Of a stretch of 32,661 nt of DNA, positions 6,723 to 14,551 are shown piece after piece. The notes under the pieces were generated by a model that saw only the letters and a program-made list of their open reading frames with translations, was not told the DNA's origin and searched no databases. The stretch spans positions 1-32,661 of the forward strand of contig NZ_JAQTZC010000017.1 in NCBI RefSeq assembly GCF_028687955.1, read 5' to 3'. The position numbers and the translations under genes are program-made. The first letter of the stretch is position 1, and the number at the start of each line of letters is the position of its first letter. The DNA comes from Acidocella sp. GTDB lineage: Bacteria; Pseudomonadota; Alphaproteobacteria; Acetobacterales; Acetobacteraceae.

Positions 6723-7334
6723 ATGAACATTAAAACCCTGGCGCTCGGCGCGGCAATTCTCGCCGCTCCCGCCCTTGCTCACGCGCAGAACATCCCGCCG
6801 CTCAACACCAATCCCGCCGCCGTTCCCGCGGCAACTTACACCGTCGAGCCCACCCACACCCGCGTGCTGTTCGCGGTCTCGCACATGGGGTTCACCACCT
6901 GGTACGGCCAGTTCACCAATGTTTCGGGCACGCTGAACCTCAACCCGAAGGCGCTGTCCTCCAGCTCGTTTGACATCACCATCCCCGCCAACACCATCTC
7001 CACCAGCAACACCAAGCTGGATGGCGAGTTGAACAGCCCGGAATGGTTCAACACGGCGAAGTATCCGATCATCGAGTTCAAATCGGAAAAGATTGTCCGC
7101 ACCGGGCGCGACACCGCCAAGGTGACCGGCGAGCTGACCTTCCACGGCGTCACCCGGCCCGAAACCTTGGACGTGACCTTCAACGCCTCGGGCGTGAACA
7201 TACTGAGCAAGCAATACACCGTGGGCTTCAACGCCACCGGCCATATCAAGCGCAGCGACTTCAACCAGAAAACCTACATTCCGCTGATCGGCGATGATGT
7301 CACGCTCATCATCAGTGTGGCGTTCGTCAAGTGA
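6723..7334 (+). CDS. Periplasmic YceI-family lipid-binding protein
   Basis: A 203-residue YceI protein with a Sec signal peptide (hydrophobic segment to about residue 20, likely cleaved after AHA). The YceI lipocalin-like domain follows: YTVEPTHTRVLFAVSHMGFTTWYGQF near the N-terminus, TKLDGELNSPEWFNTAKYPIIEF in the middle, and VTGELTFHGVTRP, FNATGHIKRSDF and a terminal LIISVAFVK strand. Members bind long isoprenoid or fatty-acyl chains in the periplasm, and some respond to stress or high pH. It follows azoR by 19 bases and is probably co-transcribed, so it may carry a quinone-like lipid related to AzoR. Its stop codon lies inside a perfect palindrome, and a decayed second YceI C-terminus lies just downstream. 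Confidence 0.92.
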   Translation: MNIKTLALGAAILAAPALAHAQNIPPLNTNPAAVPAATYTVEPTHTRVLFAVSHMGFTTWYGQFTNVSGTLNLNPKALSSSSFDITIPANTISTSNTKLDGELNSPEWFNTAKYPIIEFKSEKIVRTGRDTAKVTGELTFHGVTRPETLDVTFNASGVNILSKQYTVGFNATGHIKRSDFNQKTYIPLIGDDVTLIISVAFVK

Positions 7335-7369
7335 TACCAGTCAGCCTTAAGGCTGACTGGTATCACTTG
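7328..7369. repeat. 42-bp perfect palindrome, ATACCAG family, copy 2
   Basis: Two 21-base halves are exact reverse complements. The central 30 bp equals the core of the palindrome at 4765-4810. The outer six bases on each side (CAAGTG and CACTTG) mirror each other but differ from copy 1. The left arm contains the last sense codon and TGA stop of the YceI gene. The element separates this gene from a YceI remnant and could act as a transcription end point between the convergent YceI and dmeF genes. Confidence 0.85.
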
Positions 7370-7370
7370 C

Positions 7371-7505
7371 AATCAGGCCGTGGCCAAGGGGCAGAGCACG
7401 CTCAAGCGTTCCGATTATGGCGTCAGCCAGGGCAGTTGGGCCACCGGCGACTGAGTGGCGCTCAACGCCGGGGTCAATTTCACCCTGGTGGCGAACAAAA
7501 ACTAA
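7371..7505 (+). pseudogene. Remnant of a second YceI gene (C-terminal end only)
   Basis: Read in one frame this gives NQAVAKGQSTLKRSDYGVSQ, then GSWATGD, an in-frame TGA, and VALNAGVNFTLVANKN with a TAA at 7503. The KRSDYG motif, the acidic turn and the closing beta strand are the standard C-terminus of YceI proteins (the intact neighbour has HIKRSDF and LIISVAFVK at the same places). Only about 45 codons survive and they are interrupted by a stop. It is the tail of a paralogue or of an older gene end displaced by the palindrome at 7328. Its final TAA overlaps the dmeF stop on the other strand. Confidence 0.7.
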
Positions 7506-8746
7506 ACCGCCTGCCGCACCTCCACCGTGAGGTGCGAGAGTGCGCGGAAACGCTGTAGGCGGAGACGATAATACTCCGCATCGCGGCCCAGGCTGGTGGT
7601 CACCGCCACAATGGCGCCCAAATGCCCCGGCCCCAGGCGCCAGAGGTGCAGATCAGTCAGCTCGTCGCCGCCCTCCTCGATGGTCTGGCGCATGGTTTGC
7701 GCCATGTCCCGGTCGGGGTTCATGTCGAGTAGAATGCCCCCCGTGTCGCGCACCAGCCCCACCGCCCAGCTCGCGATAACACAGGCGCCCACGATACCGG
7801 CCAGCGGGTCCATCCACATCAGGCCAAACAGCTTCGCGGTGAACAGGCCGATGATCACCAGCACCGAGACGGCGGCATCAGCCATCACATGCACCAGCGC
7901 CGCGCGCATGTTGTTGTCGCGCCCGGTTTTCTCAAGCACATGCTGGTGTTCGGCGTAGAAGACCGTGTGGCTCTCGTCGTTGATATACGCGGTGGCGCTG
8001 AACTCATGCGGCTCGGGGATCTCCCCGGCTGACTCCAGATAGCCGCCGCGCGAAAGCATGGCGAAGGTTTCAGCACGGCCATCGGGGCGCAAAATCTCGA
8101 TCCGCGCGCTCGCGGGCAGGGGGGCCGTGCCGGCATACAGCCGGAAGCAAGGCGGCACCCCCTCCTCGAAAATCTCCAGACTCAGCGAGCCGTTTTGCGT
8201 ATCCAGGCGGCGCACCTCATCATGCGCGTGGTCATGCCCGTGTCCGTGGTCATGCCCATGGCTATGCCCATGATCATGTCCATGACCGTGCCCCCCGCTC
8301 AGCAGCCAGGCGCTGACCACGTTGACAACCAGCCCCAGCGCGGCAATCGGGATCGCCTGATTAAAATGAATCGGCACCGGCGCGAAAAACCGGCGCACCG
8401 CCTCAAAGCCGATCAACAGCGCGATCATGCCGAGGATGATCGCGGAGGTGAACCCGGCAAGATCGCCGAACTTGCCGGTACCAAACGAAAATCGCGGGTC
8501 ATGCGCATGCTTGCGGGCAAAGGTATAGGCCAGGGCCGCCAGCAACAGCGCGCCCGCATGGGTGCTCATGTGCAACCCATCAGCCACCAGCGCGATTGAG
8601 CCGAACCACCACCCGCCCGCGATCTCCAGCACCATCATGGCGGCGCAGAGCCAGATCACGATCCATGTGCGGCGCTCGTTCTGCGCATGGGTGCCGCCAA
8701 GAAACACATGGTCATGGACGGCGGCGTTCGGGCGGCTCTCGGTCAT
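7502..8746 (-). CDS. dmeF: Cation diffusion facilitator, Co/Ni efflux (DmeF type) with an inserted domain
   Basis: A 414-residue cation diffusion facilitator that exports divalent metals from the cytoplasm by proton exchange. Four membrane helices occupy about residues 28-150, with a metal-site segment ADGLHMSTH in helix 2 and HVMAD (286-290) in helix 5. The first site has His63 where zinc-type members have Asp. A His/Asp/Gly-rich loop spans 153-176, as in DmeF. Unusually, about 85 further residues (about 186-268) lie between this loop and helix 5, resembling the N-terminal domain of CzcB-like RND adaptors (IFEEGVPPCFRLY, GGYLESAGEI, EPHEF). The gene lies 7 bases after dmeR on the same strand, the order known as dmeRF in Rhizobium. 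Cobalt or nickel is the likely substrate. Confidence 0.87.
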   Translation of the reverse strand: MTESRPNAAVHDHVFLGGTHAQNERRTWIVIWLCAAMMVLEIAGGWWFGSIALVADGLHMSTHAGALLLAALAYTFARKHAHDPRFSFGTGKFGDLAGFTSAIILGMIALLIGFEAVRRFFAPVPIHFNQAIPIAALGLVVNVVSAWLLSGGHGHGHDHGHSHGHDHGHGHDHAHDEVRRLDTQNGSLSLEIFEEGVPPCFRLYAGTAPLPASARIEILRPDGRAETFAMLSRGGYLESAGEIPEPHEFSATAYINDESHTVFYAEHQHVLEKTGRDNNMRAALVHVMADAAVSVLVIIGLFTAKLFGLMWMDPLAGIVGACVIASWAVGLVRDTGGILLDMNPDRDMAQTMRQTIEEGGDELTDLHLWRLGPGHLGAIVAVTTSLGRDAEYYRLRLQRFRALSHLTVEVRQAV

Positions 8747-8753
8747 GGCAATC

Positions 8754-9032
8754 TCATTTCAGATAGGTTCGGATCACGTCGAGCAATTGCTCAGCGCCTT
8801 CGGTGTTCAGTGCGCCGGGGTGTTTTTCAGGGTCCACCAGATGTGTCAGCACATGCTCCTCCACCACCTCGGCCATCAGCCCGGCGATGGCCCCGCGCAC
8901 CGCCGCGATCAGATGCATCACCTGCTCGCAGCCGGCCTCGGCTTCCAGCGTGCGTTCAATGGCCTCAACCTGGCCTTTGATCCTGCGCACGCGCGCCAGG
9001 AGTTTTTGTTTGCCGCGTACGGTATGGGTCAT
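8754..9032 (-). CDS. dmeR: RcnR/CsoR-family metal-responsive repressor
   Basis: A 92-residue all-helical repressor of the CsoR/RcnR family. Counted from the ATG at 9032 the metal ligands fall exactly on the RcnR positions: His3, Cys35, His60 and His64. That is the nickel/cobalt pattern, not the copper or formaldehyde pattern, and it decides the start; an ATG at 9047 would shift the numbering by five and lies inside the candidate operator. RcnR-type tetramers bind a G/C tract flanked by short inverted repeats and release it on metal binding. A matching site lies just upstream. The gene is followed after 7 bases by dmeF, which it should derepress under cobalt or nickel. Confidence 0.88.
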   Translation of the reverse strand: MTHTVRGKQKLLARVRRIKGQVEAIERTLEAEAGCEQVMHLIAAVRGAIAGLMAEVVEEHVLTHLVDPEKHPGALNTEGAEQLLDVIRTYLK

Positions 9033-9045
9033 GCCGCCTGATAAC

Positions 9046-9062
9046 ATACCCCCCCACCCTAT
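9046..9062 (-). promoter_or_regulatory. Candidate DmeR operator, G tract flanked by ATA/TAT
   Basis: On the minus strand the bases read ATA, then GGGTGGGGGGG, then TAT. RcnR-like repressors bind G tracts bounded by short inverted repeats, so this fits the family. It ends 13 bases before the preferred dmeR start, where repressor would block transcription start or early elongation. The adjoining TATAGG could be the -10 hexamer. Confidence 0.5.
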
Positions 9063-9086
9063 AAAAGGGGGCGGCCGGCGGCAAAC

Positions 9087-11015
9087 TTACAAGCGCGATG
9101 TTTGCCGGGCGGTTGCACCGGCCACGCCAAGATTGAACGTGCGGGCAAAGGCGGCGCCATTCATGGGGCGGCCAAAATAATAACCCTGGCCCTCATCGCA
9201 GCCTTCCCGCACCAGGGCGAGGGCCTGTGCCTTGGATTCAATTCCCTCCGCGATTACCTTCAGCTGCAACGAGCGGGCCAGCGCGAGCACGGCATGAATC
9301 ACGGCGGCTTCCGCCTGGTTGTCGCAGATGGAGTGTGTAAAACTGCGGTCGATCTTCAGCCGCGATACGGGGAAACGCGTGAGCATGCTGAGCGAGGCAA
9401 AGCCCGTACCATAATCATCAAACGCAACGCCCACCCCCAGCTCGCGCAATTCCTGCAATGGAGCGATGATATCATCCTCATGCCGCAGGATGATGTTTTC
9501 GGTAATTTCGAGTTCCAGCGCCTCCGGAGGGAGTCCGGCGGCTGCGCAGGTGCGCACCACCCAGTCCACCAGATTGCCGGAACGAAACTGCGCGCCAAAA
9601 ATATTCACCCCGATCCGAAAGTCAGCCGCTCCCTGAGTCCGCCAGAGTGCCGCCTGGCGGCAGGCGGTCTCGATCACCCAGGCGCCGACGCGGGCCGAGA
9701 GCAGCCCGCCTTCCAGCGCACTCAGGAAATGCTCCGGGGTGAGCAGGCCCAGCTCGGGATGGCGCCAGCGCAGCAGCGCTTCCGCCCCGGTCAATGCGCC
9801 ATCGGCCAGGCGAACTTGCGGCTGGTAGAACATCTCAAACTCGCCGCGTTCCAGCGCCAGGCGCAGCTCGGTGTCGCGCAGCACCTTGCCTTGGGCCTGG
9901 GCGCGTAAGCCCGCATGGTAGATGCGTGCGCAATGCCGGCCTTCCGCCTTGGCCTGGTAAAGTGCCAGATCGGCATTGGCGAAGAGTTGTTCGGGGTCTT
10001 CGCCATGCAGCGGGTGGATGGCGATGCCGATGCTGGCGCCGATGTTGATTGGCTGGCCATCTAGCATGACCGGCTGCGAAATCTCCGTAATCAGCAGATC
10101 GGCCCTGGCCACCACCGAGACCGGGTCGCTCACGCCGGGCAGCAGCAGCGCGAATTCATCCCCGCCGAGCCGCGCCGCAGTGTCCGGCGGCTGCGCGGCG
10201 CGTTGAATCCGCTCGGAAATCTCGCACAGAACCCGGTCCCCGGCGGAATGGCCCAGCGTGTCGTTGACATATTTGAAACCGTCAAGGTCGATCAGCAGAA
10301 GCGCCCCGGTGCTGCGGATATTGCGGGCGAGTTGCGCCCGCAGCGCGTTGCGGTTCAATAGCCCGGTCAGCGCGTCCTGCTGCGTGAGCAGGAGCAGCCG
10401 TTCCTCATTGGCGTCGCGCTCGGCGACGTAGCGTTGCACCGCCACAATTTCAGCCGCTTTATTACGACTCCATCGCTGCCAGATCTGCCCGACGCTTGTA
10501 ACCAGAAACAGGACGGAGGCGAGCAGGCTCAGAAGAACCGGCAGGGAAGGACCTTCATGCCGTGACAAGGTATCGAACGGCAGTAAGCAGAAATAGATAA
10601 GATAAGGAAAAACCATGGCTTGAAACGCCGCCAGGCAGCCAATGGTGATCAATACGGAGTTTAGAATCGTGCCGCAGAGCAAAAACGCAGCGGTCACATC
10701 GCCCCAGCTTCCCAGTTTTTGGCCAAGGAGCATGGTCGAAGCGCCGAAGAAGACCGAACTCAGTGCGATGATCGTCAGGGCGATGGCATGCTCGCGGCCT
10801 TTATAGGGCGCGATATCGCGTTTCACGGCCGAAAAATAGAAAACTTCTACCCCCTGGAGGCTGATATATGCCGTCATCAGGGGAATGCTCCAGGTCCAGC
10901 CAAGCAGCAGGCCGCCACAGACCATTTGGGTAAGCCCCGCGGCCAGCCGGGTGCTCAGCTGCCTGCGCCGGTCACGCATCACCTCGGCAAGCGAAATTTG
11001 CGCTGTATTCAGCAT
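9087..11015 (-). CDS. Membrane-bound GGDEF-EAL cyclic-di-GMP protein
   Basis: A 642-residue protein with about five membrane helices (residues 20-180), a short linker helix, a GGDEF domain and an EAL domain. The cyclase motifs DALTGLLNR and RLGGDEF (GGDEF at about 284) are intact. The EAL domain has EALLR at about 406, EITENI, FDDYGTG and AEGIE, all needed for phosphodiesterase activity, so both activities may be present. The product-inhibition I-site (RxxD upstream of GGDEF) is not conserved; QPPD stands there. The N-terminal membrane part resembles a MASE-type sensor but I cannot name it. The ATG at 11015 is preferred over a GTG at 11087 because GGGAG lies eight bases upstream of it. It probably controls the switch between motility and attachment. 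Confidence 0.92.
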   Translation of the reverse strand: MLNTAQISLAEVMRDRRRQLSTRLAAGLTQMVCGGLLLGWTWSIPLMTAYISLQGVEVFYFSAVKRDIAPYKGREHAIALTIIALSSVFFGASTMLLGQKLGSWGDVTAAFLLCGTILNSVLITIGCLAAFQAMVFPYLIYFCLLPFDTLSRHEGPSLPVLLSLLASVLFLVTSVGQIWQRWSRNKAAEIVAVQRYVAERDANEERLLLLTQQDALTGLLNRNALRAQLARNIRSTGALLLIDLDGFKYVNDTLGHSAGDRVLCEISERIQRAAQPPDTAARLGGDEFALLLPGVSDPVSVVARADLLITEISQPVMLDGQPINIGASIGIAIHPLHGEDPEQLFANADLALYQAKAEGRHCARIYHAGLRAQAQGKVLRDTELRLALERGEFEMFYQPQVRLADGALTGAEALLRWRHPELGLLTPEHFLSALEGGLLSARVGAWVIETACRQAALWRTQGAADFRIGVNIFGAQFRSGNLVDWVVRTCAAAGLPPEALELEITENIILRHEDDIIAPLQELRELGVGVAFDDYGTGFASLSMLTRFPVSRLKIDRSFTHSICDNQAEAAVIHAVLALARSLQLKVIAEGIESKAQALALVREGCDEGQGYYFGRPMNGAAFARTFNLGVAGATARQTSRL

Positions 11016-11332
11016 TGCACCGGCTCCCGGCGCCCGCGCGTGAGGCCGTGCGTTAAGGGCGAACACAACCAGCCGGTTAAATTGCACCGCAATTCAGCCG
11101 GGCACGATCTGCAACGGATGGCATTTTTTTGCGGTTTCAAAAATCCCCACGGTTTTTCTATCGAAACAGTTACACAGTTCATATGCCTTCGCAATATAAA
11201 CGGGGTTTTGGTTAACTCTTCATAACCACCAGCGGGGCCAGAGGTTGGACAAGCCCCCCGGGAAGTTGAACCTTTCCGGGCCGCGTGCTTATTCAGAATG
11301 GATTTTCCGCTCATTTCGCCGCAGGGACAAGC
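11016..11332. other. Divergent intergenic region with an ispD leader hairpin
   Basis: A 317-base region between the divergent GGDEF-EAL and ispD genes, with no credible gene. The middle is AT-rich (11120-11225) and probably carries both promoters. It includes GGTTA-N8-TAACC at about 11209-11226. In the ispD leader, 11257-11280 forms a 9-bp stem (CCCGGGAAG with CTTTCCGGG, one G-U pair in the plus-strand RNA, loop TTGAAC), 52 bases before the ispD start. There is no T run, so it is not a standard terminator. Confidence 0.5.
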
Positions 11333-12025
11333 ATGAACATCGCGATCATCGTTGCTGCCGGCCGTGGTTACCGCCTTGGCGGGCCGCTGCCCAAGCAATA
11401 TCTGCCGCTGGCCGGGCAGCCCATCCTGCGCCACACCATCCAGGCCCTGGCCGCGCATCCGCGCATCGGCGCCGTGCAAGTGCTCATCCACCCGGATGAT
11501 ACGGCGCTCTACACCACCGCCACCGCGGGGCTGAACATCCGCCCGCCGCTGTTCGGCGGCGCCGCGCGGCAAGATTCGGTGCGCCTGGGGCTGGAGGGGG
11601 TCGCCGCGCTGAACCCCGCGAATGTGTTGATCCACGACGCGGTGCGCCCCTTCATCACCCATGCCACCATTTCCGCCGTGCTGGATGCGCTGCAACACTC
11701 CCCCTGCGCGCTGGCCGGCGTACCCCTGGCCGATACACTCAAGCGCGTTGAAAACGGCCGCGTCATCGCCACGGTGGACCGCGCCAATCTCTACCGCGCG
11801 CAAACGCCCCAGGGCTTTGGTTTTGCCGCCATCCTCAAGGCGCACCGCCAGGTGCAAGGGCTGGGGATCGAGTTCACCGACGATTGCATGATCGCCGAGC
11901 ATCTGGGCATGCCGGTTGAAATGGTCCTGGGCTCGGAAGACAATTTCAAGATCACCACCGCGCAAGATCTGCAACGCGCCGAGATTTTCCTAAAAACCAA
12001 GCTTCAGGAAGGAGCCTCACCATGA
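11333..12025 (+). CDS. ispD: 2-C-methyl-D-erythritol 4-phosphate cytidylyltransferase
   Basis: A 230-residue IspD, matching the usual length. It joins CTP and methylerythritol phosphate in the third step of the MEP isoprenoid pathway. The nucleotide-binding loop [16 protein letters not shown] lies at about residues 8-23. [13 protein letters not shown] at about 80, HDAVRPF at about 103, and the C-terminal [11 protein letters not shown] and [10 protein letters not shown] are also present. It is not fused to IspF, unlike IspDF in many alphaproteobacteria. The ATG at 11333 is chosen because AGGGA lies five bases upstream and the fold begins at once; a frame from 11285 adds 16 unrelated residues. 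Its TGA overlaps the ATG of the enoyl-CoA hydratase gene (ATGA), so the two are translationally coupled. Confidence 0.95.
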   Translation: MNIAIIVAAGRGYRLGGPLPKQYLPLAGQPILRHTIQALAAHPRIGAVQVLIHPDDTALYTTATAGLNIRPPLFGGAARQDSVRLGLEGVAALNPANVLIHDAVRPFITHATISAVLDALQHSPCALAGVPLADTLKRVENGRVIATVDRANLYRAQTPQGFGFAAILKAHRQVQGLGIEFTDDCMIAEHLGMPVEMVLGSEDNFKITTAQDLQRAEIFLKTKLQEGASP

Positions 12026-12795
12026 GCTATGAGACCATCATCGTCGAACAGAAGGGCCGCGTCGGCCAAATCACGCTGAACCGCCCGCAGGCGTTGAACG
12101 CGCTGAACAGCCAGTTGATGAACGAGCTGGTCACCGCCGCCGAGGCGTTTGACCGCTCAAACGAGACCGGCGCCATCCTCATCACCGGCTCGGCCAAGGC
12201 CTTCGCCGCCGGGGCGGACATCAAGGAGATGCAGAGCAAGACTTATATGAAGGCCTATCTGAGCGATTTCTTCTCCACCTGGGATCGGCTGACAGCCCTG
12301 CGCACCCCGCTCATCGCGGCGGTGGCCGGTTTCGCGCTGGGGGGCGGCTGCGAGTTGGCGATGATGTGCGACATTCTGCTGGCGGCCGACACCGCCAAAT
12401 TCGGCCAGCCCGAGATCAAGCTCGGCATCATGCCCGGCATGGGCGGTTCGCAGCGGCTCACCCGCGCCGTCGGCAAGGCCAAGGCGATGGATATGTGCCT
12501 CACCGGGCGCATGATGGGCGCCGAGGAAGCCGAGCGCGCCGGCCTCGTGGCGCGCATCATCCCTGCGGATCAGCTCCTGGAAGAGGCGCTGAAGACCGCC
12601 AGCACCATTGCCGCCATGTCAAAACCGATCGCGATGATGACCAAGGAAACCGTTTCGCGCGCGTTTGAGTCTTCATTGCATGAAGGCATCTTTTTTGAGC
12701 GCCGCTTGTTCCATTCGCAATTTGCCACCAACGATCAGAAGGAAGGCATGGCCGCCTTCATCGAGAAGCGCCCGGCGCATTTCACGCATTCCTGA
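12022..12795 (+). CDS. Enoyl-CoA hydratase
   Basis: A 257-residue crotonase-fold protein that matches mitochondrial-type short-chain enoyl-CoA hydratase. The oxyanion-hole segments AAGADIKEM (62-70) and [14 protein letters not shown] are intact, and both catalytic glutamates are present (Glu111 in GGGCE, Glu131 in GQPEIKLG), followed by [12 protein letters not shown]. It would add water to trans-2-enoyl-CoA in beta-oxidation or in degradation of amino or aromatic acids. Having both glutamates argues for a hydratase over an isomerase or hydrolase. It overlaps the ispD stop by four bases. No functional link to isoprenoid synthesis is known, so the pairing may be just for co-expression. Confidence 0.92.
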   Translation: MSYETIIVEQKGRVGQITLNRPQALNALNSQLMNELVTAAEAFDRSNETGAILITGSAKAFAAGADIKEMQSKTYMKAYLSDFFSTWDRLTALRTPLIAAVAGFALGGGCELAMMCDILLAADTAKFGQPEIKLGIMPGMGGSQRLTRAVGKAKAMDMCLTGRMMGAEEAERAGLVARIIPADQLLEEALKTASTIAAMSKPIAMMTKETVSRAFESSLHEGIFFERRLFHSQFATNDQKEGMAAFIEKRPAHFTHS

Positions 12796-12804
12796 TGCGG
12801 GCAG

Positions 12805-12827
12805 GGCAGGGGCCGCATGCCCCTGCC
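12805..12827. terminator. Hairpin between convergent genes
   Basis: A 9-bp perfect stem (GGCAGGGGC, loop CGCAT, GCCCCTGCC) fills the 35-base gap between the enoyl-CoA hydratase stop and the PhnA-family stop. No T run follows on either side, so it would be a weak intrinsic terminator or an mRNA 3'-end stabiliser. Confidence 0.45.
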
Positions 12828-12830
12828 GTC

Positions 12831-13178
12831 TCACACCTTGCGTAGGTAGCAGGCTTTCAGCATGAAATTACCGGCATCCATCTTGCAGTCCACCTCATGG
12901 TCCCCGCCCACAAGCCGGATGCTCTTCACCTTGGTGCCGACTTTCAGAGTGGTGGACGAACCCTTCACCTTCAAATCCTTGATCAGCACCACGGAATCAC
13001 CATCGGCCAGTACGTTGCCGTTGGAATCCTTCACCACATCGCCGGCATCGGCGCTGGCATCCGCTCCGGCAGCCTCTTGCATCGGCCATTCATAGCCGCA
13101 GTCGGCGCAAACGTAATTCGCCCCGTCGGGGTAGGTGTTTTCCATGGAGCATTGCGGGCAGGGGGTATTTGTTGACAT
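12831..13178 (-). CDS. yjdM: PhnA/YjdM-family zinc-ribbon protein
   Basis: A 115-residue protein with an N-terminal zinc ribbon (CPQCSMENTYPDGANYVCADC, shown here in two parts: CPQC at residues 7-10 and CADC at about 24-27) followed by the family-typical GYEW. The C-terminal PhnA domain reads VKDSNGNVLADGDSVVLIKD, then GTKVKSIRLV and MLKACYLRKV. The family was named for its place near the phosphonate operon in E. coli, but it is not phosphonoacetate hydrolase and its role remains unclear. Compared with E. coli it has about ten extra Ala/Asp/Gly residues between ribbon and PhnA domain. It stands alone, convergent with the enoyl-CoA hydratase gene and 49 bases downstream of the glycosyltransferase gene on the same strand. 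Confidence 0.88.
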   Translation of the reverse strand: MSTNTPCPQCSMENTYPDGANYVCADCGYEWPMQEAAGADASADAGDVVKDSNGNVLADGDSVVLIKDLKVKGSSTTLKVGTKVKSIRLVGGDHEVDCKMDAGNFMLKACYLRKV

Positions 13179-13227
13179 GCCCGCCTTATACCAAGTTCCG
13201 CCGGGAATGACACTTGGCCTGCAAGAA

Positions 13228-14544
13228 TTATTTCTTCACGGCTTTCACCGTCTTGCCCGCCCTTGCGGTTTTCACGGCTTTCTCCGTTTTCGCTTGCGGA
13301 GGCAACAGTGTCTTGCCGGTGATCTCCTCGATATACGCGCGGTAGCGCGCGAGATAATCCTTCATGTCGAGGTGTTTTTCCGCAAAGGCCCGCGCCCCGG
13401 CCCGCAATCGCGCGGCTTTTTTGGTGTCCTGCAAAATATGCAGCACTGTCGCGGCCAGAGCGCCATGGTCCAGTGTGGGCACCACCAGCCCGTTTTCCTC
13501 ATGCTTCACAAATTCGGTCACCGTCTCGGTATCGCCGCCCACAACGACGCAACCCACCGCCATCGCCTCGCGCAACGACCATGATGCCACGAACGGATAA
13601 GACAGATACACATGCGCGTCCGAGCGCTGCAACAGCGTCAGATGGTCCTCGTAGGGTACCTTGCCCATGAAATGCACACGGCTAAGGTCTATTTTTTCGC
13701 CCAGTTCGCGCATCATCACCTCGCGCCAGGTGCCCGCCGGCGCTGGCGCGCCATAGCTGATCTCATCGCCACCCACGATGGAAACAACCACATCCGGCCG
13801 CGCCGCCAAAATAGCCGGTAACGCGCGCATGAAAGTATGGAAGCCGCGATAGGGCTCCAGATTGCGCGCGACATAGGTGATGAGCTTCTGCTTCGGCGTT
13901 ACGCTCAGTTTGCCAACCGTAACGGTTTTTTTGCGTAACGCCGGGTTGGCTTTGCAGATGTCGAGATTAACACCCTCCTCGATCAGGCGGATCTGTTTGC
14001 GCGCCCATTCCGGGTAGGTACTGAGCTGCCATTGCGTTGGCGCCTGGCCATATTGCTCCAGCGCGAGCGCCAGCAGGTTCACGGCATTTTTGCCCCGCAC
14101 GGCTGAAAACCGTGCCTCCGCCATCGGAAATTCTGGATCGAAATTCACATCCGTACCAAGGACACGGTAGTAGAATTCGAAATAGCCAAGGATCGGCGCG
14201 CCGGGGAACACATCCACCAGGTTGAGCATTTCCCCCCAGCCGTGATGACCGATGATGATATCCGGCTTGAAGCCGAGCGCCTTGATCTGCAACGCTCCTT
14301 GATAAGCCGCCTGCCCCCGGCGGGTCGCCATCTCGAACTCGCGCGCATCCAGATGCACGTTGGCAGAAATGGCCGGGGGCTTTGAATACGTGACCTTGCT
14401 TACCCCCGTCATGTTGTTGAGATTCGGTTCGGTCATGAACAGAATCTGGTGCGTGCCCTCACATGCCTCGTTATCGGCGATCAGGCTGCGCACGAGGTGC
14501 AGATACTGGCCAGGAAAATTCTGATGGACGAAGAGAAAGTTCAC
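13228..14544 (-). CDS. GT4-type glycosyltransferase
   Basis: A 438-residue GT-B fold glycosyltransferase of group 1. The N-terminal domain starts FLFVHQNFPGQYLHL, and IIIGHHGWGEML follows at about 100. The C-terminal donor-binding domain has TYVARNLEPYRGF, SIVGGDEISYG, HFMGKVPYEDHL and the ExxxxxxxE-like segment SWSLREAMAVGCVVVGGDTE with NGLVV. It probably transfers a sugar from a nucleotide sugar to a cytoplasmic acceptor. The last 25 residues are rich in Lys, Ala and Thr with short internal repetition (EKAVKTARAGKTVKAVKK), an unusual basic tail. The GTG start at 14544 is seven bases after the stop of the 298-residue protein gene. It is the last gene of the type I secretion/glycosylation series. 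Confidence 0.88.
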   Translation of the reverse strand: MNFLFVHQNFPGQYLHLVRSLIADNEACEGTHQILFMTEPNLNNMTGVSKVTYSKPPAISANVHLDAREFEMATRRGQAAYQGALQIKALGFKPDIIIGHHGWGEMLNLVDVFPGAPILGYFEFYYRVLGTDVNFDPEFPMAEARFSAVRGKNAVNLLALALEQYGQAPTQWQLSTYPEWARKQIRLIEEGVNLDICKANPALRKKTVTVGKLSVTPKQKLITYVARNLEPYRGFHTFMRALPAILAARPDVVVSIVGGDEISYGAPAPAGTWREVMMRELGEKIDLSRVHFMGKVPYEDHLTLLQRSDAHVYLSYPFVASWSLREAMAVGCVVVGGDTETVTEFVKHEENGLVVPTLDHGALAATVLHILQDTKKAARLRAGARAFAEKHLDMKDYLARYRAYIEEITGKTLLPPQAKTEKAVKTARAGKTVKAVKK

Positions 14545-14551
14545 GGTGAGG

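Noticed and set aside
8210-8292. DNA microsatellite-like repeats
   Set aside because: They encode the His/Asp/Gly-rich loop of DmeF and are normal for that family.
11009-11974. 321-codon minus-strand open frame over ispD
   Set aside because: Complement of ispD, with Gly/Arg-rich shadow composition; ispD is certain.
13185-13212. Another ATACCAG-type element (TTATACCAAGT... with ACTTGG)
   Set aside because: Only six-base arms separated by 15 bases and the terminal ATACCAG is not conserved; too weak to call.
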